Part shown: in pieces, positions 11,399-24,800 of the stretch
Position numbering within the stretch: the first letter of the stretch is position 1
How the letters are laid out: every line of letters begins with the position of its first letter
Assembly (NCBI GenBank): GCA_033961575.1
Contig: CM066736.1
Span: forward strand, 93,061,852 to 93,125,851
DNA length: 64,000 nt
Direction of reading: 5' to 3'
DNA from: Aselliscus stoliczkanus
Lineage: Eukaryota; Chordata; Mammalia; Chiroptera; Hipposideridae
Position numbers and translations under genes: made by a program
Notes under the pieces: generated by a model
What the model was told of the DNA's origin: nothing
Database searches by the model: none
Seen by the model: only the letters and a program-made list of their open reading frames with translations

Positions 11399-12459
11399 TC
11401 AAGGATCCCCTTTAAAATACTGTTCAGTGATGCCTTTTCAGTTCCAGTCTCTGTTTTGGCACTGTGGCTGGAGCTAACACAAGCAGAATGCCTGCCACCC
11501 TGGCTCAGCCAGTCGACAGAAAACACTCTGGGTATCTGTTGTCTGGCTATCTTCTGGCCTGAGTTGAGCGCCTGCCAGCTTGCCTGTCTGTCCCTGCCTA
11601 TCTCTGCCTACACATCCGTCTATTTGTCCATCTCCCCTGCCAGCCAGCACATGCATCTGACTGTGCGTGCTGTAAGTCTCTGACTCTCCAGGGCTGTCAT
11701 AAGTGGTCCTGTGGCGGTTGGAGGGAGCTGACCTGTCCCAGGTCTCCCTACAGTGTTTGTCCTCAGGGTGATTGCTGTTTGTTTTCCTGGCTTTCTCCCT
11801 CCTCCTCAAGGGCATGGACTGTGTCTGATTCCTGATTCCTCCTCAGGTCTGGTGCTTGTAGCACGGGCTGAGACAGAGTGGAGGAAGGGTTGCCGACTGA
11901 ATGAACGACAGCATCCAGCCTGCGTGGGCTGTTACAGAGGAACAGGACTGTTCTCATTCACCCAGAAGAGGAGAAAGCCAGGCCACATGGTGGGCCTGAA
12001 CTGCTGGGAGGAGACAGTGACCACTGTCCATCACCTGGAAAGTGCAGACAGGTTTCAGGATGGTACACCCACGGTAGAAGGCTCAGGATTTGAGGTCCTT
12101 CTGCGGAGGGCAGAATGGGTCACTGGAAGTTCGGGGGGGGGGAGTGGTCTTAGTTGAGGGGATATAACACAGGAACTTAGGGAAGGAAGGATTTCATCTT
12201 GCCTGTTTTCATCTTGGGGGCCCGCTCAGGGCCAGGGTATATGCTCTGCCAGGGGAAGGGAACCAAGCTTCAGTTCCTACCTCTGGCTGAGGGGTGCTTG
12301 GGGTTGTCCCCTTCCCTCCAGCTTCTTCTCTCTAAAGCCCACTGGGAGAGCCCCATGCCCTGCTCCATAACCCCCGCCCCAAGGGCCAAGAGGAGGGCCC
12401 TGCCCACTCCCAAGCAGAGGGCAGGGGCCCCAGATCTATGTCAGTGATCAATGCAGAGT

Positions 12460-12736
12460 AACCTCCCCGGAAACATTCATAAGTTTAATTCACGCCAGTA
12501 ATAAAATCGCATTACATTTCTCATAAAATAAATGTTCCCATTTATATACAGAAGACAGACTGTACAGGCCCAGCCTGGTCCCAGGAGGGGTCACACACAG
12601 ACGGGCAGCGGCGGACGAGGGCCATCCCTCCCATCGAGGATGGAGGAGTTCGAATCGGCAGGAGGGCGGCTGGCCGGCCAGGTGGGTGGGCAGGCGGGCA
12701 GGCGGACAGACGGGCCTGGAGGCCAGGCGCTGGGCG
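12460..12736 (-). other. LMO1: LMO1 3' UTR, short
   Basis: On the minus strand the sequence after the stop is GC-rich, then becomes AT-rich near 12550. A candidate poly(A) signal ATTAAA lies at 12489-12484, followed 10-30 nt later by T/G-rich sequence, so cleavage is expected around 12455-12475. No AATAAA is seen close by; TATAAA near 12546-12541 is an alternative weak signal. The AT-rich block 12480-12560 has the look of a conserved terminal UTR segment. The cleavage position is inferred. Confidence 0.6.
12484..12489 (-). terminator. Candidate LMO1 poly(A) signal ATTAAA
   Basis: ATTAAA, the commonest variant of the canonical hexamer, lies about 250 nt past the stop codon with a GT-rich segment downstream. 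No better signal is seen between the stop and 12440. Confidence 0.5.
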
Positions 12737-12842
12737 TTACTGAACCTGGGAGTCAAAGGTGCCATTGAGCTGCCCCTCCTCATAGTCCATCTGACACAAG
12801 ATCATGTTGTTCTTCAGGAAGAATTTGTCTCCCACACAAAAT
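12737..12842 (-). CDS. LMO1: LMO1 exon 4: end of LIM2, C-terminal tail and stop
   Basis: The acceptor is GATTTTCCAG, then A completes Arg122. The exon encodes [19 protein letters not shown], with the last two LIM2 zinc ligands C138 and D141, then the tail [15 protein letters not shown] and TAA at 12739-12737. The tail of about 15 residues has no other domain. Confidence 0.96.
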
Positions 12843-15800
12843 CTGGAAAATCCAAGCAGGAGAGAGGGGCCATGGAGGGGTCCCAGTGGGCGGTGGGGAC
12901 TCCAGAAGGACCCAGCCCAGCTGGAAGGTAGACATGTGGGGCGTGAGGTCCTGAGGAGCTTGCTCCTTGATATTTCCAGAGGGGTTCCCCAAAAGTCCCT
13001 GGGTCAGCCCAGATCTCGGCCAGGCCCTGCAGCCCGGCCGCAGGACTTCCACAGTCAGGTCCCTCGTGGAGGGGTGGGGTTGATGGGAAAGGGCTGATGA
13101 CCTACCCCAGTTCCAGAGAGGGAAAGAAGGAGAGAAGAAAAAAACAAACAGGAAAAAATCCAGAAGAGAGCGAGATGGAGAGAGGTACAGATGGGAAGGA
13201 GGAAAGGATAAAATGGTTGCGTTTTCCAAGCCTCTGTTCCTCTCCCCGGCTTCAGAGGATGGCTCAGTGAAGGTTTCTTTCTCTAAACAGAACCTGGGGG
13301 TCTCCTGGAGCATCCTTCCAGGAGATGACCTTGTCCCATCATCTTCCCCCTACCCAAAGAAGGCTCTGCTTTGACCCCCAATCCTCCTCAAATTTTGGAA
13401 GCCCTTCCCTAAAAGATGTCCCCAGGGTGGCAGAGGCCCCTAGTGGAACCCCAGGGTCACAAGCCTGGTCCCAGCAGATCCTAGTCAAACCACCAGGTGG
13501 CGATGCAACTTCACCGAGCCCTCCTAGCCCTGGGTCTTGCCAGTGCCTCAGCCAGACTCGGCAGGTTCCTCTAGACCTGGCCCTCTGGGAATACTTGTAT
13601 AAGCTCCTTCCTGAACTGGGGGCTCCTGAGAAAAGGTGCTAGGCTCTGGCTCCACAGGTCCCTGGGGCCTCCCACAGGGCGGGGGCACTGAGCAGGGCCC
13701 CAAAGACCAGAAAGGAGGCTGGGCTGGAAAATCATAAGGCAGGGCTCAGCAGTGAGGGGCTATTCCCTGAAAGGATTTCGCCTTCCAAGTCTGTGAACCC
13801 CTATTCACTGGAACATACATACATGCAGGGCATGTGTACAGAACCCTTGTGTATGCACATTTAAAATGTGTGCACATGCATACTCATCATGCACATGAAG
13901 CACACACATGCCCCTATTTGTACATGGAAATTTAGAAACACAAGTGCACATTCATATTAATTCCACCATGTACACATACCCATGTGGACATGGACCTTTA
14001 AAAATGCAAACATGTAAGGCTGGCCGAGCGGCTCATTTGGTTAAGAACTCGCTCAAGATGCGAGCTGAGCTCTGAACAACAGCAGTTCAATGCCCAGCCT
14101 GAGCTGAGCTGCCGCTGAGCTGCCAACAGGTGGCAAGATGGCTCAGCTAACAACAACAAAAAAATACAAACATGCACATGACACTCACGCTGTGCATCCA
14201 CAGTAAGTTCATGCATGCCCCTGCCCATTACATTCACACAGAGCCATATCCCACAAACATGCACACACAGCACTGGAGCATGCACACTTAACTACAGGGC
14301 TTAGGCATACATCATATGCACATATGTACATGCGTGCTCAGGACAGCACACGCATGCAGCCGTGTTCACATACAGAACCCACTTTGCATGCAGGCCTCCA
14401 TAGTGATTCTGGTCTGTCACAGCAGGAGTCGGCTGGGGTCTGGTGAGTATGTTGGGTCTGCTACCTGTCCAGCACTCACTCACCTCTGGTTGCAGAGCTG
14501 GCAGGCGAAGCAGTCAAGGTGATACACATTATCCCGGGCCCGCATCACCATCTCGAAGGCTGGGATCAGCTTGCTGCAGGCGGCACAGTTTCCTGTAGTG
14601 CCAAAAAGCCTGCAGAAGGAAGAGTGCAGAGGGCTCAGGAGCCTGCTAGGGAACTTGGGGAGGTGGAATGAGGGTGGCAGGGGAGTTGCCTCTACCCATG
14701 GCCTCACCTGTCTTCCTTTCCTGTGGGCCTGGGCAAGGGGATAGTGGCACAGATAGCAACATCTAAACTCTAGTAAGAAATCAGGCTTTGGAGAAATCGG
14801 CATATCCACCTGGGCAGGGGATGTAGGGGCTCAGGGGTCAGCTGACACTGCCTATCCCAGGCTGGGCTGACAGAGCCCCCTGCCATGATCCTAGCACCTG
14901 GGACCACCAGGAGAATACGAGGCTGGGTAGTGAGCAGGATTCCAGATTCACACAAGCCAGGTTTTAGAGGCAATCATGGGCTGTGTGTCCTCAGGCAAGA
15001 AGTCAAGTCTCTCTGAGCCTCATTTATTTTAACTATAAAACTGGGACTGAAATACAATCTTGACGGGCTTGTTGTGAAAAATTTGGTAAGCTTTCAGTCA
15101 CAACTCATGTAGTAAACACCTATATAGTGTTTCCTGTGTATCAGGCACTGTTCTAAGGGCTTTACAAAGATCAACTCATTTAAGCCTGACAACCCTATGA
15201 GGAAGTCTTTTTCAGCTACCAACTCACTGTGTGACTTGCCTAAATCCCTTTTTCCTTTCCCTGGACCTCAGTTTATCCTTCTTTAAAATGTGGATGCTGG
15301 ACTAGAGGATCCTATTCAAAGATGCTTCTAAATCAGGACTGATGTCAAAAGGAAGTTCTAAGGACTTCTGGCACAATGCCTCTCGGAGGCAGACAACCCT
15401 TCTCTTAGCTGCTGATTGTAAAGCTCTAGGGACAGGGAGCTCACTCCCTCCTCATGCAGGTCAGTCCTTGGCTGGATATTCTAATGGTCTGAGCCAGCGA
15501 GTGTGTGCATCACTCACACTCCTAGCTACTTTTCTGCACACTGGCAGAGCCAGCCCCAAATGAGACAAGAGGGCTGAGAGGCAGGCAGGAGGCCCTCCTA
15601 ATCCCTGAATTGTCCAGCTCAAACTCAGGCGCCTGCAGACGAGCTTGACTCCATTATTCATCAGTCCAAGCTGCCTGGTGGCTCAGATTAAGGCAGACAA
15701 AGGCTGGGCCACAGCATCTGCCTGCCAAGAGGGGCCTTTCTTGCCATCAGTCCAATGAGCAGTCTGCAGAGGGGGCAGGCTCTGGACAGCCATTCTCTGG

Positions 15801-18800
15801 TGCTGAGCAGCTCAAGGAAGCCCCACCTCCACCCTGGCCCACTGGCCTACCTGGCCCCAAAGTCATTCTTTGGCCTCTGCCAGAGCCCAGGGAAGTATCT
15901 TCAGGCTGCAGTAGCTGGCAGGGCCCAGAATGCCTATGGGTGCTTCAGCTCTGTTGACAAGCCCATCCTGCCCTGTGCTGTCTCCTTGCCACAGCCTGTG
16001 GACTCATCAGATGCTCTGCCACTTCCCCCCAACCTGGTAGGTTCAGGCCCAGGTGATGTCCTAAACCTCCGGACTTGGAGGCCCTTTCCAGGTCATGGAG
16101 GGGTGAGTCCCCAAGAGCATCCCTTCCTTACCCCCTTCTCCAGCCCCAGCTGGGAGCACTGAGTCACAGAACCTTATTGCACCACTTAACAAACAACTCC
16201 TGTAAAAGGCAGAAGTTAAAAGAGAAGGTACAGCCAGGGAAATCTTAGGCTCTTCAGAAAAGTAGGGGAGCCTCTGCTGATAACCCCACCCCGCAACATG
16301 CCCACACCTGGGCAGAGGGTGACCCAAGAAGCCCTTGCCTGACCTATTAATTAATGCAATGGGCCTTTCTTCCCCACAAGGCCCAGCCACCACCCGGCAG
16401 CCTGTGTGAAAGCCAAATGCAGGTGCTGGGTCTCAGCCAAGGCCCCTGCTCTGTGGCCTCCTTCCAGCCTTGCTGATGTCATAGATGGCCTAAAGGAGGG
16501 CTAATTGGGGGAGGCAGCCCCAGGGAATAGGATCCAGGCTGGTGGGCGGGGGTGGGGGGGCGGGGGGAGGGGGCTGTTAGAGCTCTGAGGCTGGGAGAAG
16601 GTTAAAAGCCAAAAGGCTCAGAGCTAGTTCAAACCCCGGCTTTTCAGCTCCAACATCAGTGGTCCTTCTCCAGGGTTGGGCTCCCCAGATATTGGGGTAT
16701 CTAATAATCCCAGTGCCGTCCTGAAACGGTAGGGGAGCTGGATACTGGGGAGAGGTAGGAAGGAGGACTCAGGGCAATCAAAGCTTCCCCACCTGCTCCT
16801 GGAAGCCCCTCTGAGATGTCCCCTCCCAGACTCCAGGGACACAGTGGCTCCGGAGCACCTGACAATGGCAGGGGCAGGGCGAGGCTAGTGTCTCTGGGAA
16901 GTTCATCTCAGGCGCCCACGGTTATAAATGCCTGTGCAGGGCCTGTGCTGGCCACTGAGTCCCAGGAGTTAAAGGCGTGGCTGGGGAAGCGGGGAGGGCA
17001 GGGGCGGGGCAGTCTGGGATGAGAGCTCACACAGGCGGGGCACTTGGGGTACTGGGTCTAGAGCTGGGGTAGGGCCATGCTGGGTGCTGGGGGATGTGGG
17101 CTCTCTGAGAAGAAGGGCCAAGCGGTGGGAGCGGCTCACCTCAGGTAGTCCCGGCGGCACAGGATGAGGTTGGCCTTGGTGTAGAGGGTGGAGCCCACCT
17201 CGCCCAGGCGGCAGTCGCAGCAGGCACACTTAAGGCAGTCCTCATGCCAATACTTGTCCAGCGCCTTCAGCAGGTAGCGGTCCTTGATCTTGCGGTTGCA
17301 GCCTGCGCAGCCCTTTTGCTTGCCTTTGGGCTGGACGGACAGCATCGGCACGCCTTCGGATGGACAGACAAGAGATGGAGGGGCACAAGTAGGCCTTGCA
17401 GCTCTGGGCCCTCTGGGAATGGGCCCGTTTTTCCCTACTGCCCCCTCCAGGGTTGGGGTTCCTAGAAGCCCCTGCTTTCTCCCCAGCCACCTCCTCCCTG
17501 GTCTTGGGTCCTGTCCTTTGGGCTGCATGGCACAGCCGGTTCCCCTGTCCTGTGAAGGTCCCTCTGAAAGCCACAGGCGGTACTGGGGAATACCACGTCT
17601 GCTCTGCTGCAGGGCACACACGTAGCCCCAAGGCCTGGCCCCCGAGTTGTTTCACCCCATGCAGCCACGGCCCCCTCTGCGGTCTGATCTACAGGAGGCT
17701 TGAAGCCCTCCTCGTGCGTGCAGCCGCCGTCCTACTGGCTCTTTCTGCAACCCTAAGAACGAAATCTCTTAATGGGCTTGGGGTCTACTAGAACTCCCAG
17801 ATCTTTTTGGCACCTCAAGACTTTCTCACACGGCTTGTGCATTTATGCATTTTAATCCTGAAAGTTAGGCTACAGCCTCTTGGTCTATTCATGTAGAGCT
17901 GTGGAGATGTCAAGAGGGAAGGGAGATGCCCCTGTGACACTCCCAGGGGGCAGTGGGAGCTCTGGCGCTGCTGGGCTGCTGGCCGGTGCCTGCAGGAGGA
18001 CCTCGGGCCTGGCTGAGCTGGAGCCCTCCTCATAAATGCTTCCAGATAAATTCAAACTTCCTACCTGCCCTGGCCCGGGTGGGGAGATGTTCCCAGTCTC
18101 TGGATCCTTGTTCCTCCCGCCAGGATAAGAATCTCTGAGCCACTGACCTCCTTCCAGGGCCCATGGGAGCTTCTCAACATACAAGAAAGTGCCAAGTACA
18201 AAGGGCTGGAATAGCAGCCTGGCATTCACCTGAGAGAGGGGCAGATCTCCCAGCCGGCAAACATGTGCATCACTCAAACCCCATGCACACAGGTACGAAG
18301 TGCAGGCGTGTGCATGCATGTGCACAGAAGCACAGGCTCCTAGCCCCTGGCCCTGGGGCCACAAGGAGTGACCACAGGGAGGGTCAGTTGAGGAGATGAG
18401 GACAGACATCAGGTGTCATCAGAGAGTCTGGACATCCGATGGAGCCCTGACGGTTGAGTGTATTGAAAACTAGGCTTGGAGGGAAGTACAGGGAGTCTCA
18501 GAGCCCCAACCTGGGTGGGTTAGGGGGAGAGGAGGTACCTGTGAGCCTCTCATCAAGGTGGAAGGCTCTGGTGGATGGAGCGGTTCACTCGGGGAGACAT
18601 CCCACCCCTTCCTGCCTCCCTGGCTTCCCAACAAACCCCTGAAGTCTACCCTCCTCCTGGCCGCATCCTTTCCAAGGGATCCCTGTGCTCTCCAGGCCCT
18701 GGGTTCAGCTTCCAACCCCCCACACTGCCCCCGCTCAGGGTCTGAGCGCTTCCTTTCCCTTCCTAATTCCAGGTGTGACCCTTCCTCAGGCTTCAGAGGA

Positions 18801-21800
18801 AAACCACAGTTGCCAAGAGGCCTCAGTCTCAAAATCTCAGATGTCAGTTCAGATGGGCCCTCAGAGTTCTTCCAGGCAAGTGGTCTCATTGTACAGAGGG
18901 GGAAACTGAGGCTCAGATGGTCCAAGGGGCTACTGTAGGCCACTAATTAAGCTGGTCCCAGAGGGCCCTTCCCCCTCTGTACTCTCTCAGCCTCATTGCC
19001 TCCTCAAATTTCTCTTGGAGTGGGGATGGCCCCTGGACTCAGGGGGGCCTCCCAAACTCAGGAGCATCAGGACAGGTGGGGCAGGGAGGACGCATCGCAG
19101 GCTACTGTGGGCTTTCTTCCTCCCTCCTCCAGTCCCCGCAGGCCTGTGTTAGCTGGGAAGTTTGCTGCCTAATTTCCTTAATGCAGCTCTAAAGGTTAAT
19201 CGGTCTAAGAGAGTGATGGGGCTCAGGATGACTCTGTGCTCAGGCCTGCCTATGTCTCCTTTGGCAGGGTCCAGCCTTGTCACAGCTCCGAGGAGCCCAT
19301 AGAGGCCAGCTGAGGACCAGGCACCCCTGAGAGCTAAGGGAACTTGAGGGGCTCCTTCCAAGGCCTAGCCTTCAGGGTTCCTACAAGGAGGAACCGGGTG
19401 TGGGTAAATGGGGAAAGGGTTAAGAGAGCTGGATGTGGGCCGGTCTAGGGGTCCCAGGGCGGGACTACTGTCTCTGGGGCCTATGGAGGGAGCACCCTGC
19501 CAGCAGAGCTACCAACTTGGAAAGTCTCAGGCCAGCCCCGATGCTGAGTTCCCTTCGCTCACTTGGGCTGGCAGCAGGGCTGGCTCCCTCCCCAGCACTC
19601 AGGCTCTCACTGGTGGGGGTGCTGAGTGCCTGGAACATCCCTACTCAGGGAGTACACTAGGCCCACTGTGTTTTACCCCAACGATGGGGGGGGGGGCTCA
19701 GCACTAGGAGCATCTGCCCTGCTCCATCTTCCTCTGGCTTGGATCCTGGACAGACTGGCCTTCTAAGCTCAGGCCCCAGAATGCCTGGCTGCTGAGCCTG
19801 CAGGCCTATGATCTATAGCACTAGCCGGCAAGTCCATTACTGCGGGGACCTGGACCTAGAGGACCCAGGGAGGTCATGAGAGGCCGGGCCTGGCACACAG
19901 CAGGTGCTTGTAAGGCCTGGGCACCCTGCTCCAGGGTGCTGAACACTGCTTCGTTGGTCGCGAAGAACTCTTAGCCGCGTGGCTTCTGCCAGGTCTGATG
20001 TCCACTGAGGCACAGAACACCAGGGCCAGCTGAGGAGGTCTCAGGGCATCTGGGGACCTCAAGCTTTTTCTGCCTGGAAAGGCTGAGGGCCTGGGGGTGC
20101 CTGACTTACTCCTGCCTTCTTTATGGAGCCCCCACACTGTTTACTCTCACTGGCTAGTCCAGAAAACTTGAAAACACTCCTGGAAAGGTAAGGGGCTCGA
20201 TGGGCTCCTGCTCCCCAGAGGGTCTGGGCTTTCCCTCCTGCCCTCCCTCCCCAGCCCCCGCCAGCCCGCCAGTCGGCCCTGCAGACACCTCTCCCAGCCT
20301 CCCTCCCCTGCCTGGCTCTGGGAGCTGAGCCCTCCGGCCATGCACTTTCCATTAAGGAGATAGCATCCTTTTGCTGAAGTCCATTTGGGATCCATTTTAG
20401 TGTTATCTAAAAATCAAATCTACATGGTAATCCTTTTAATGTACTCCTGACTTTAGAAAAAAACAGCTTTGCGCTCCTTCAGGAAAGGTTTTAAAGCATT
20501 ACCCAGTAATTACTACTCACCCATGAAACCACTGATATTTTACAATGGATGATGTTTGCCACTGCCCGCATGCACTGACACATGCTCAGACGTACATAGG
20601 GCACCTGGCAACACAAACCAGTTCGCTCAGCCCATGTGTTCCCCTCAAATTTCAGGGTGTGGAGGGGACATTGGAGGGGAGAGAGGCCAAATCCCTACCT
20701 TGCCTCTTCCCTGGGCGGGCTGACAGTGGAAGAGGCAGCCTCTCAGTCTGACTCATCCAGGCTGCCAGACACTTACCCTCAGCTCTTTAATCTGGGGAAA
20801 AGCCAGATAGTCCGGATGACTGGGAGGGACTGCCAGAGGTCATGCAGCTCTTCCTGCATCCAGGAGAGAAGCCCTCCTCTTCACATGGACCCCTCAGGGG
20901 GTCTGCCAGCCACACCCAAGTCCACTGCGGTTCCTATCCCAGCTATCCAGGCCAGGCCACCTTTCAGGTCCGGCAGGTGGACTTCTCCAAATAGCCAAGC
21001 CTGCCAGCTCCTGGTCCCGCTGACACCTCCAGCTCGACCTGCAGGCTGAGCCTGGCTGTGGAGCACTCCCGCCGTCTCCCAGTGAGCTCCTCCAAGGCCA
21101 GTCCTCTGCCCCCAAATGCCCACCCCACCCAGCCCCAGGTCACTTGCACGCATCCAAGTCTGTGGTTCCTCTGCTGGCAGCCACTGTAGCCACCACTGGT
21201 AACTCTACCCAGCATTTGAGGCTCCCTTCCTCATGCCAGCATGTCCTGCTTGGCACTGCAGGGTCTTCTCCCTACAGACACCTGGAATAACATCCCTTTC
21301 CATACTGCAAATGGATCTTGTTTGCTTCTGTCCCAGGGCCCTCACTCCACCACCACTCCAGGAAGTATTGTCTTGTCCTGCTCGGCCCACTGTTCCCCAA
21401 AGTTCAGAGTCAACAGTGGGGTTGAGGCAAAGAGCACAGGCCTTGAACTCAGAGCATCTACTTTCCAGTCCGGGAACTGTCCCAAGTAACTGGAGAGCCT
21501 ACAGCAAACCCCATCACCTTTCTGACTTGCATCATGAAGTGGGGGCCATAAGAGTCTCTTTCCACACAGACTCTGGTGAGGACAGAATAAGGTTACGCAT
21601 ACGAAGCCACAGCACAGAGTCTGGCATCCAGAGGCGACCGACGAACAGGAACTGGCAGCATTATCAACATGTACTCCAGGCCACCTGCCTTCCCTGCTAT
21701 GATACCTGTTTTCTTTTTCATTTAACTTTTTAACTTGACATAATCTCAAATTTTGAGAAAAGTTGCAAGAATAGAAAGAACTCCTATATATCCTTCACCT

Positions 21801-24800
21801 AGATTCCCTAAACATGAACATTTTATCATATTTACTGTATGTCTAACTAGCTATCTACCTACCTATAGTATTTTTCCTGACTCAAATTTGAGTTGGTTTT
21901 AGAGATGAAGCCCTTATACCAAATACTTTGGTATATATTTCCCAAAAGCAAGTACATTCTCTCACACAAGCATAGTACAATTATCAAAACCAGGAAATTG
22001 TCATTCACATAATACTATTTTCTAATCTAAAAACCTCATTTGGACTTCATCAGTTCCCCCAAATAATATCTTTTACAGCAAGATAAAATTCTGGCTCATG
22101 CATTGCATTCAGTTGTAGTTTAGTCTACCTAAATCTGGAAGAATTCCTAAGTCTTTCTTAGTGCTTCATGACACTGGCATTTTTGAAGAAAACAGGCCAG
22201 CTATTTTATGAAATATCTTTCAATTTGGGCTTGTCTGACACCTTTGGCTGTATGACTTTAACTCCTCTGTGCCTCTGTTTTCTTTGTTATAAAATGAGTG
22301 TGAAATAGTACTCATCTCATAGAGTTACCACAAGGAATAAAGGAGTTAATATATGTGAAGTGTTTAGGACTAACCCGACCTGGCAGTCAAAAGTTAGCTC
22401 TGATTAGTGTCATCCCATTCAGTGCAAGGGAAAGGATGACCTCAGTTCCAGCTCCATCTCAGGTCCCTAAAGTAGTGATAGACACTTATTTTGAGGATAA
22501 TAAACTGATACAAATATGCCACCATAGTTAAAGTCCCACAGGCACTGGCTAGAGCCCAGCATTACCCAAAGGACAGTCTAGTGGTCACTGCAAACACGTG
22601 CAGAAGGAAATCAGCCCCATCTATCTGATAGGCTGCTTCAGTGTCCAGTCAAATGGGAAGGGGTTGCTGTGGCACTCCAGAGCATGACAGCTCAGGGCAG
22701 CTCCCTCTGGCTGCTCTGAAGCAAGCCCTGAGGGTGCTGGCAGGTGTGGCCTTGGATCTTCTCATCATCTCTCCTTGTGCCTCAGTACTGGTTCCAAGCC
22801 GGTACCCACACCGTTGCCCAGTGCAGTTCTGGGGCTTCCCTTTCTCACCATGGATGCCCTCCCCTTCTCTGGGGCAGGCAATGAGCCTGGGCTGGGCTTT
22901 CCCAGGACTAAGGGCTATCTGTAGGCAGATAAAGCCGATGGGACAATTAGCAATGCTCAACTTTTAAGTGCTTGGCTCAAACTGCCTTATGAAATAGGTA
23001 CTGTTATTATTCCCATTTTAACAATGGGGAAACTGAGGCACGAGAAAGGTTATGATTTGTCATGGGTGACATGGTTAGTATGGGACGGAGCTGGGATGTA
23101 AACCCTGGCAGTCTGTGTTCAGGGCCCAAGCACTGGACTCATCTGCTATGCTGCCAGCCTGTGTGCTGCCAACCTCTGACATGCCACAGACCCCGGTAGG
23201 AAGCATTACAGAGATTAGGAGACACAGAAGGTGCACATGCAGGACACATGTGCCGACACATGCAGCAGTACACAAATGTATGCACACATGGTCACACACA
23301 CGTGCACTGGCTCCACGAGAGGTGGGGCTGTGTCCATTTATTCTCCTCACCACAATTTTATTCCAGTACCTGGCCCAGTACTAGATATAGTAGCTGCTCA
23401 TTAAGTTGCATGAAAATACATATGCATGCATCCAAGCACACATGTGCATGGATGAGCTCATGTAATATTCACGCATGTGCATGAGCAGTCACATGCACCT
23501 GTATTGCCTTTTGAAAAACTTCATTTCCAAAAAGTGGATCATAGCTCAAAATCATGCTCTAATTTAAACAAAACCCACTAGTAAAGGGCCTGGTGCTCTG
23601 TCCTCAATACCACTTTCCCAAGGAAATGGAAGCATATGAGCCCCTAGGCTTTGCCCACATGGCCTCATGTGGAGTGGCGCAAATTATCCAGAATGCCCCA
23701 CAATCATCACACCCAATTCAGCTGCTGGGAAGGCGAGCTCTGGGGTCTTCAGGAAGCCGGGTCCCTCCCACTTGCATGGTGCTTGTACCCGCCTGGGCCC
23801 CATGCCCGGGCCTGGAAACGCACAGTCGAGTCCTAAACGGAGCCAGCCAGGGACCCCTCCTCGGCATCAATCCCATTTAATAAGGAAATTTGAAAGTGTA
23901 ATCGAATTCTGCAGGATCTCTTTAAATCTCGTTTTCTCCGAAGTAACTTCATTTCGCACGGACACATCCAGCCTTGTGAGAAGGCCTCCATTTCACACCA
24001 GTTTTATCTCCACAATTTCTCGTCTCACTGCACTCCTATCCCAGGGCCTTGCCATGCGGCGGGCGAGGCCTGAACTAATAGCATTTCCTACTCATTTGGA
24101 ATCAAAAGCCAATGAGAACAACTGTTGAAACGTGTGGCTACAGCCACCCAGAGCATGCTCATTACCACCCCTTTGTGCACCCACTTGCAGGCGGCATGCT
24201 TATTGGGTTAGATGGGAGAGAGAAGTAAGGCTCCTGTGGCCTCTAACTCCCTGCTGGGGCCAGTGAGGGAGGCCGGGGGGCTCGGCTCATGGAGGGATGG
24301 TCAGCTCAGTGGAGGGACTGGCTCCTTTCACTCTGGGACTGCCCCTGAAGGGGGTCTAAGAGAAGACGAGGGCAGTGTAGGTGCTAGGACTATGGGCCTT
24401 GCAGGCTGATGGCCTCAGCTTGAATTCTGGCTCCATGACTGTCTAGCTCTGCCTCAGTTTCCTCACCTGCTAAATGAGGACAGTCTAGTTTAAGGGATTA
24501 CCTTGCGGATTCAATTAGATAACGAACACGAAGTACTTATAACAATGTGTAACACAGTAGCATTAAAAAATCAGCTAAGGGGCCGGCTGAGTGGTGCGGT
24601 GGTTAAGCTCTGGCTTGGGAAGCCAGCAGCCTCGGTTCGGGACCCACATATGAGGGCCAGTGACACTGCCCTCAAAAAAAAAAAAAATCAGCTAAGAAAA
24701 CTTACGTACATCTCATGAACCAACCACTCAATTCCTAGTTATATGCCCACTAGAAAGGAGAGCTTATGTCCGTCAAAGGAGATATGCAAGGATGTTCATA

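Noticed and set aside
13800..14330. Possible satellite at 13.8-14.3 kb (CACATG/CATGCA steps)
   Set aside because: Loose CA/CATG-rich text, not a regular tandem unit; ordinary degenerate simple repeat around a SINE.
14480..14809. LMO3 instead of LMO1
   Set aside because: Exon 3 alone is shared among LMO paralogues, but [23 protein letters not shown] and the C-terminal tail point to LMO1.
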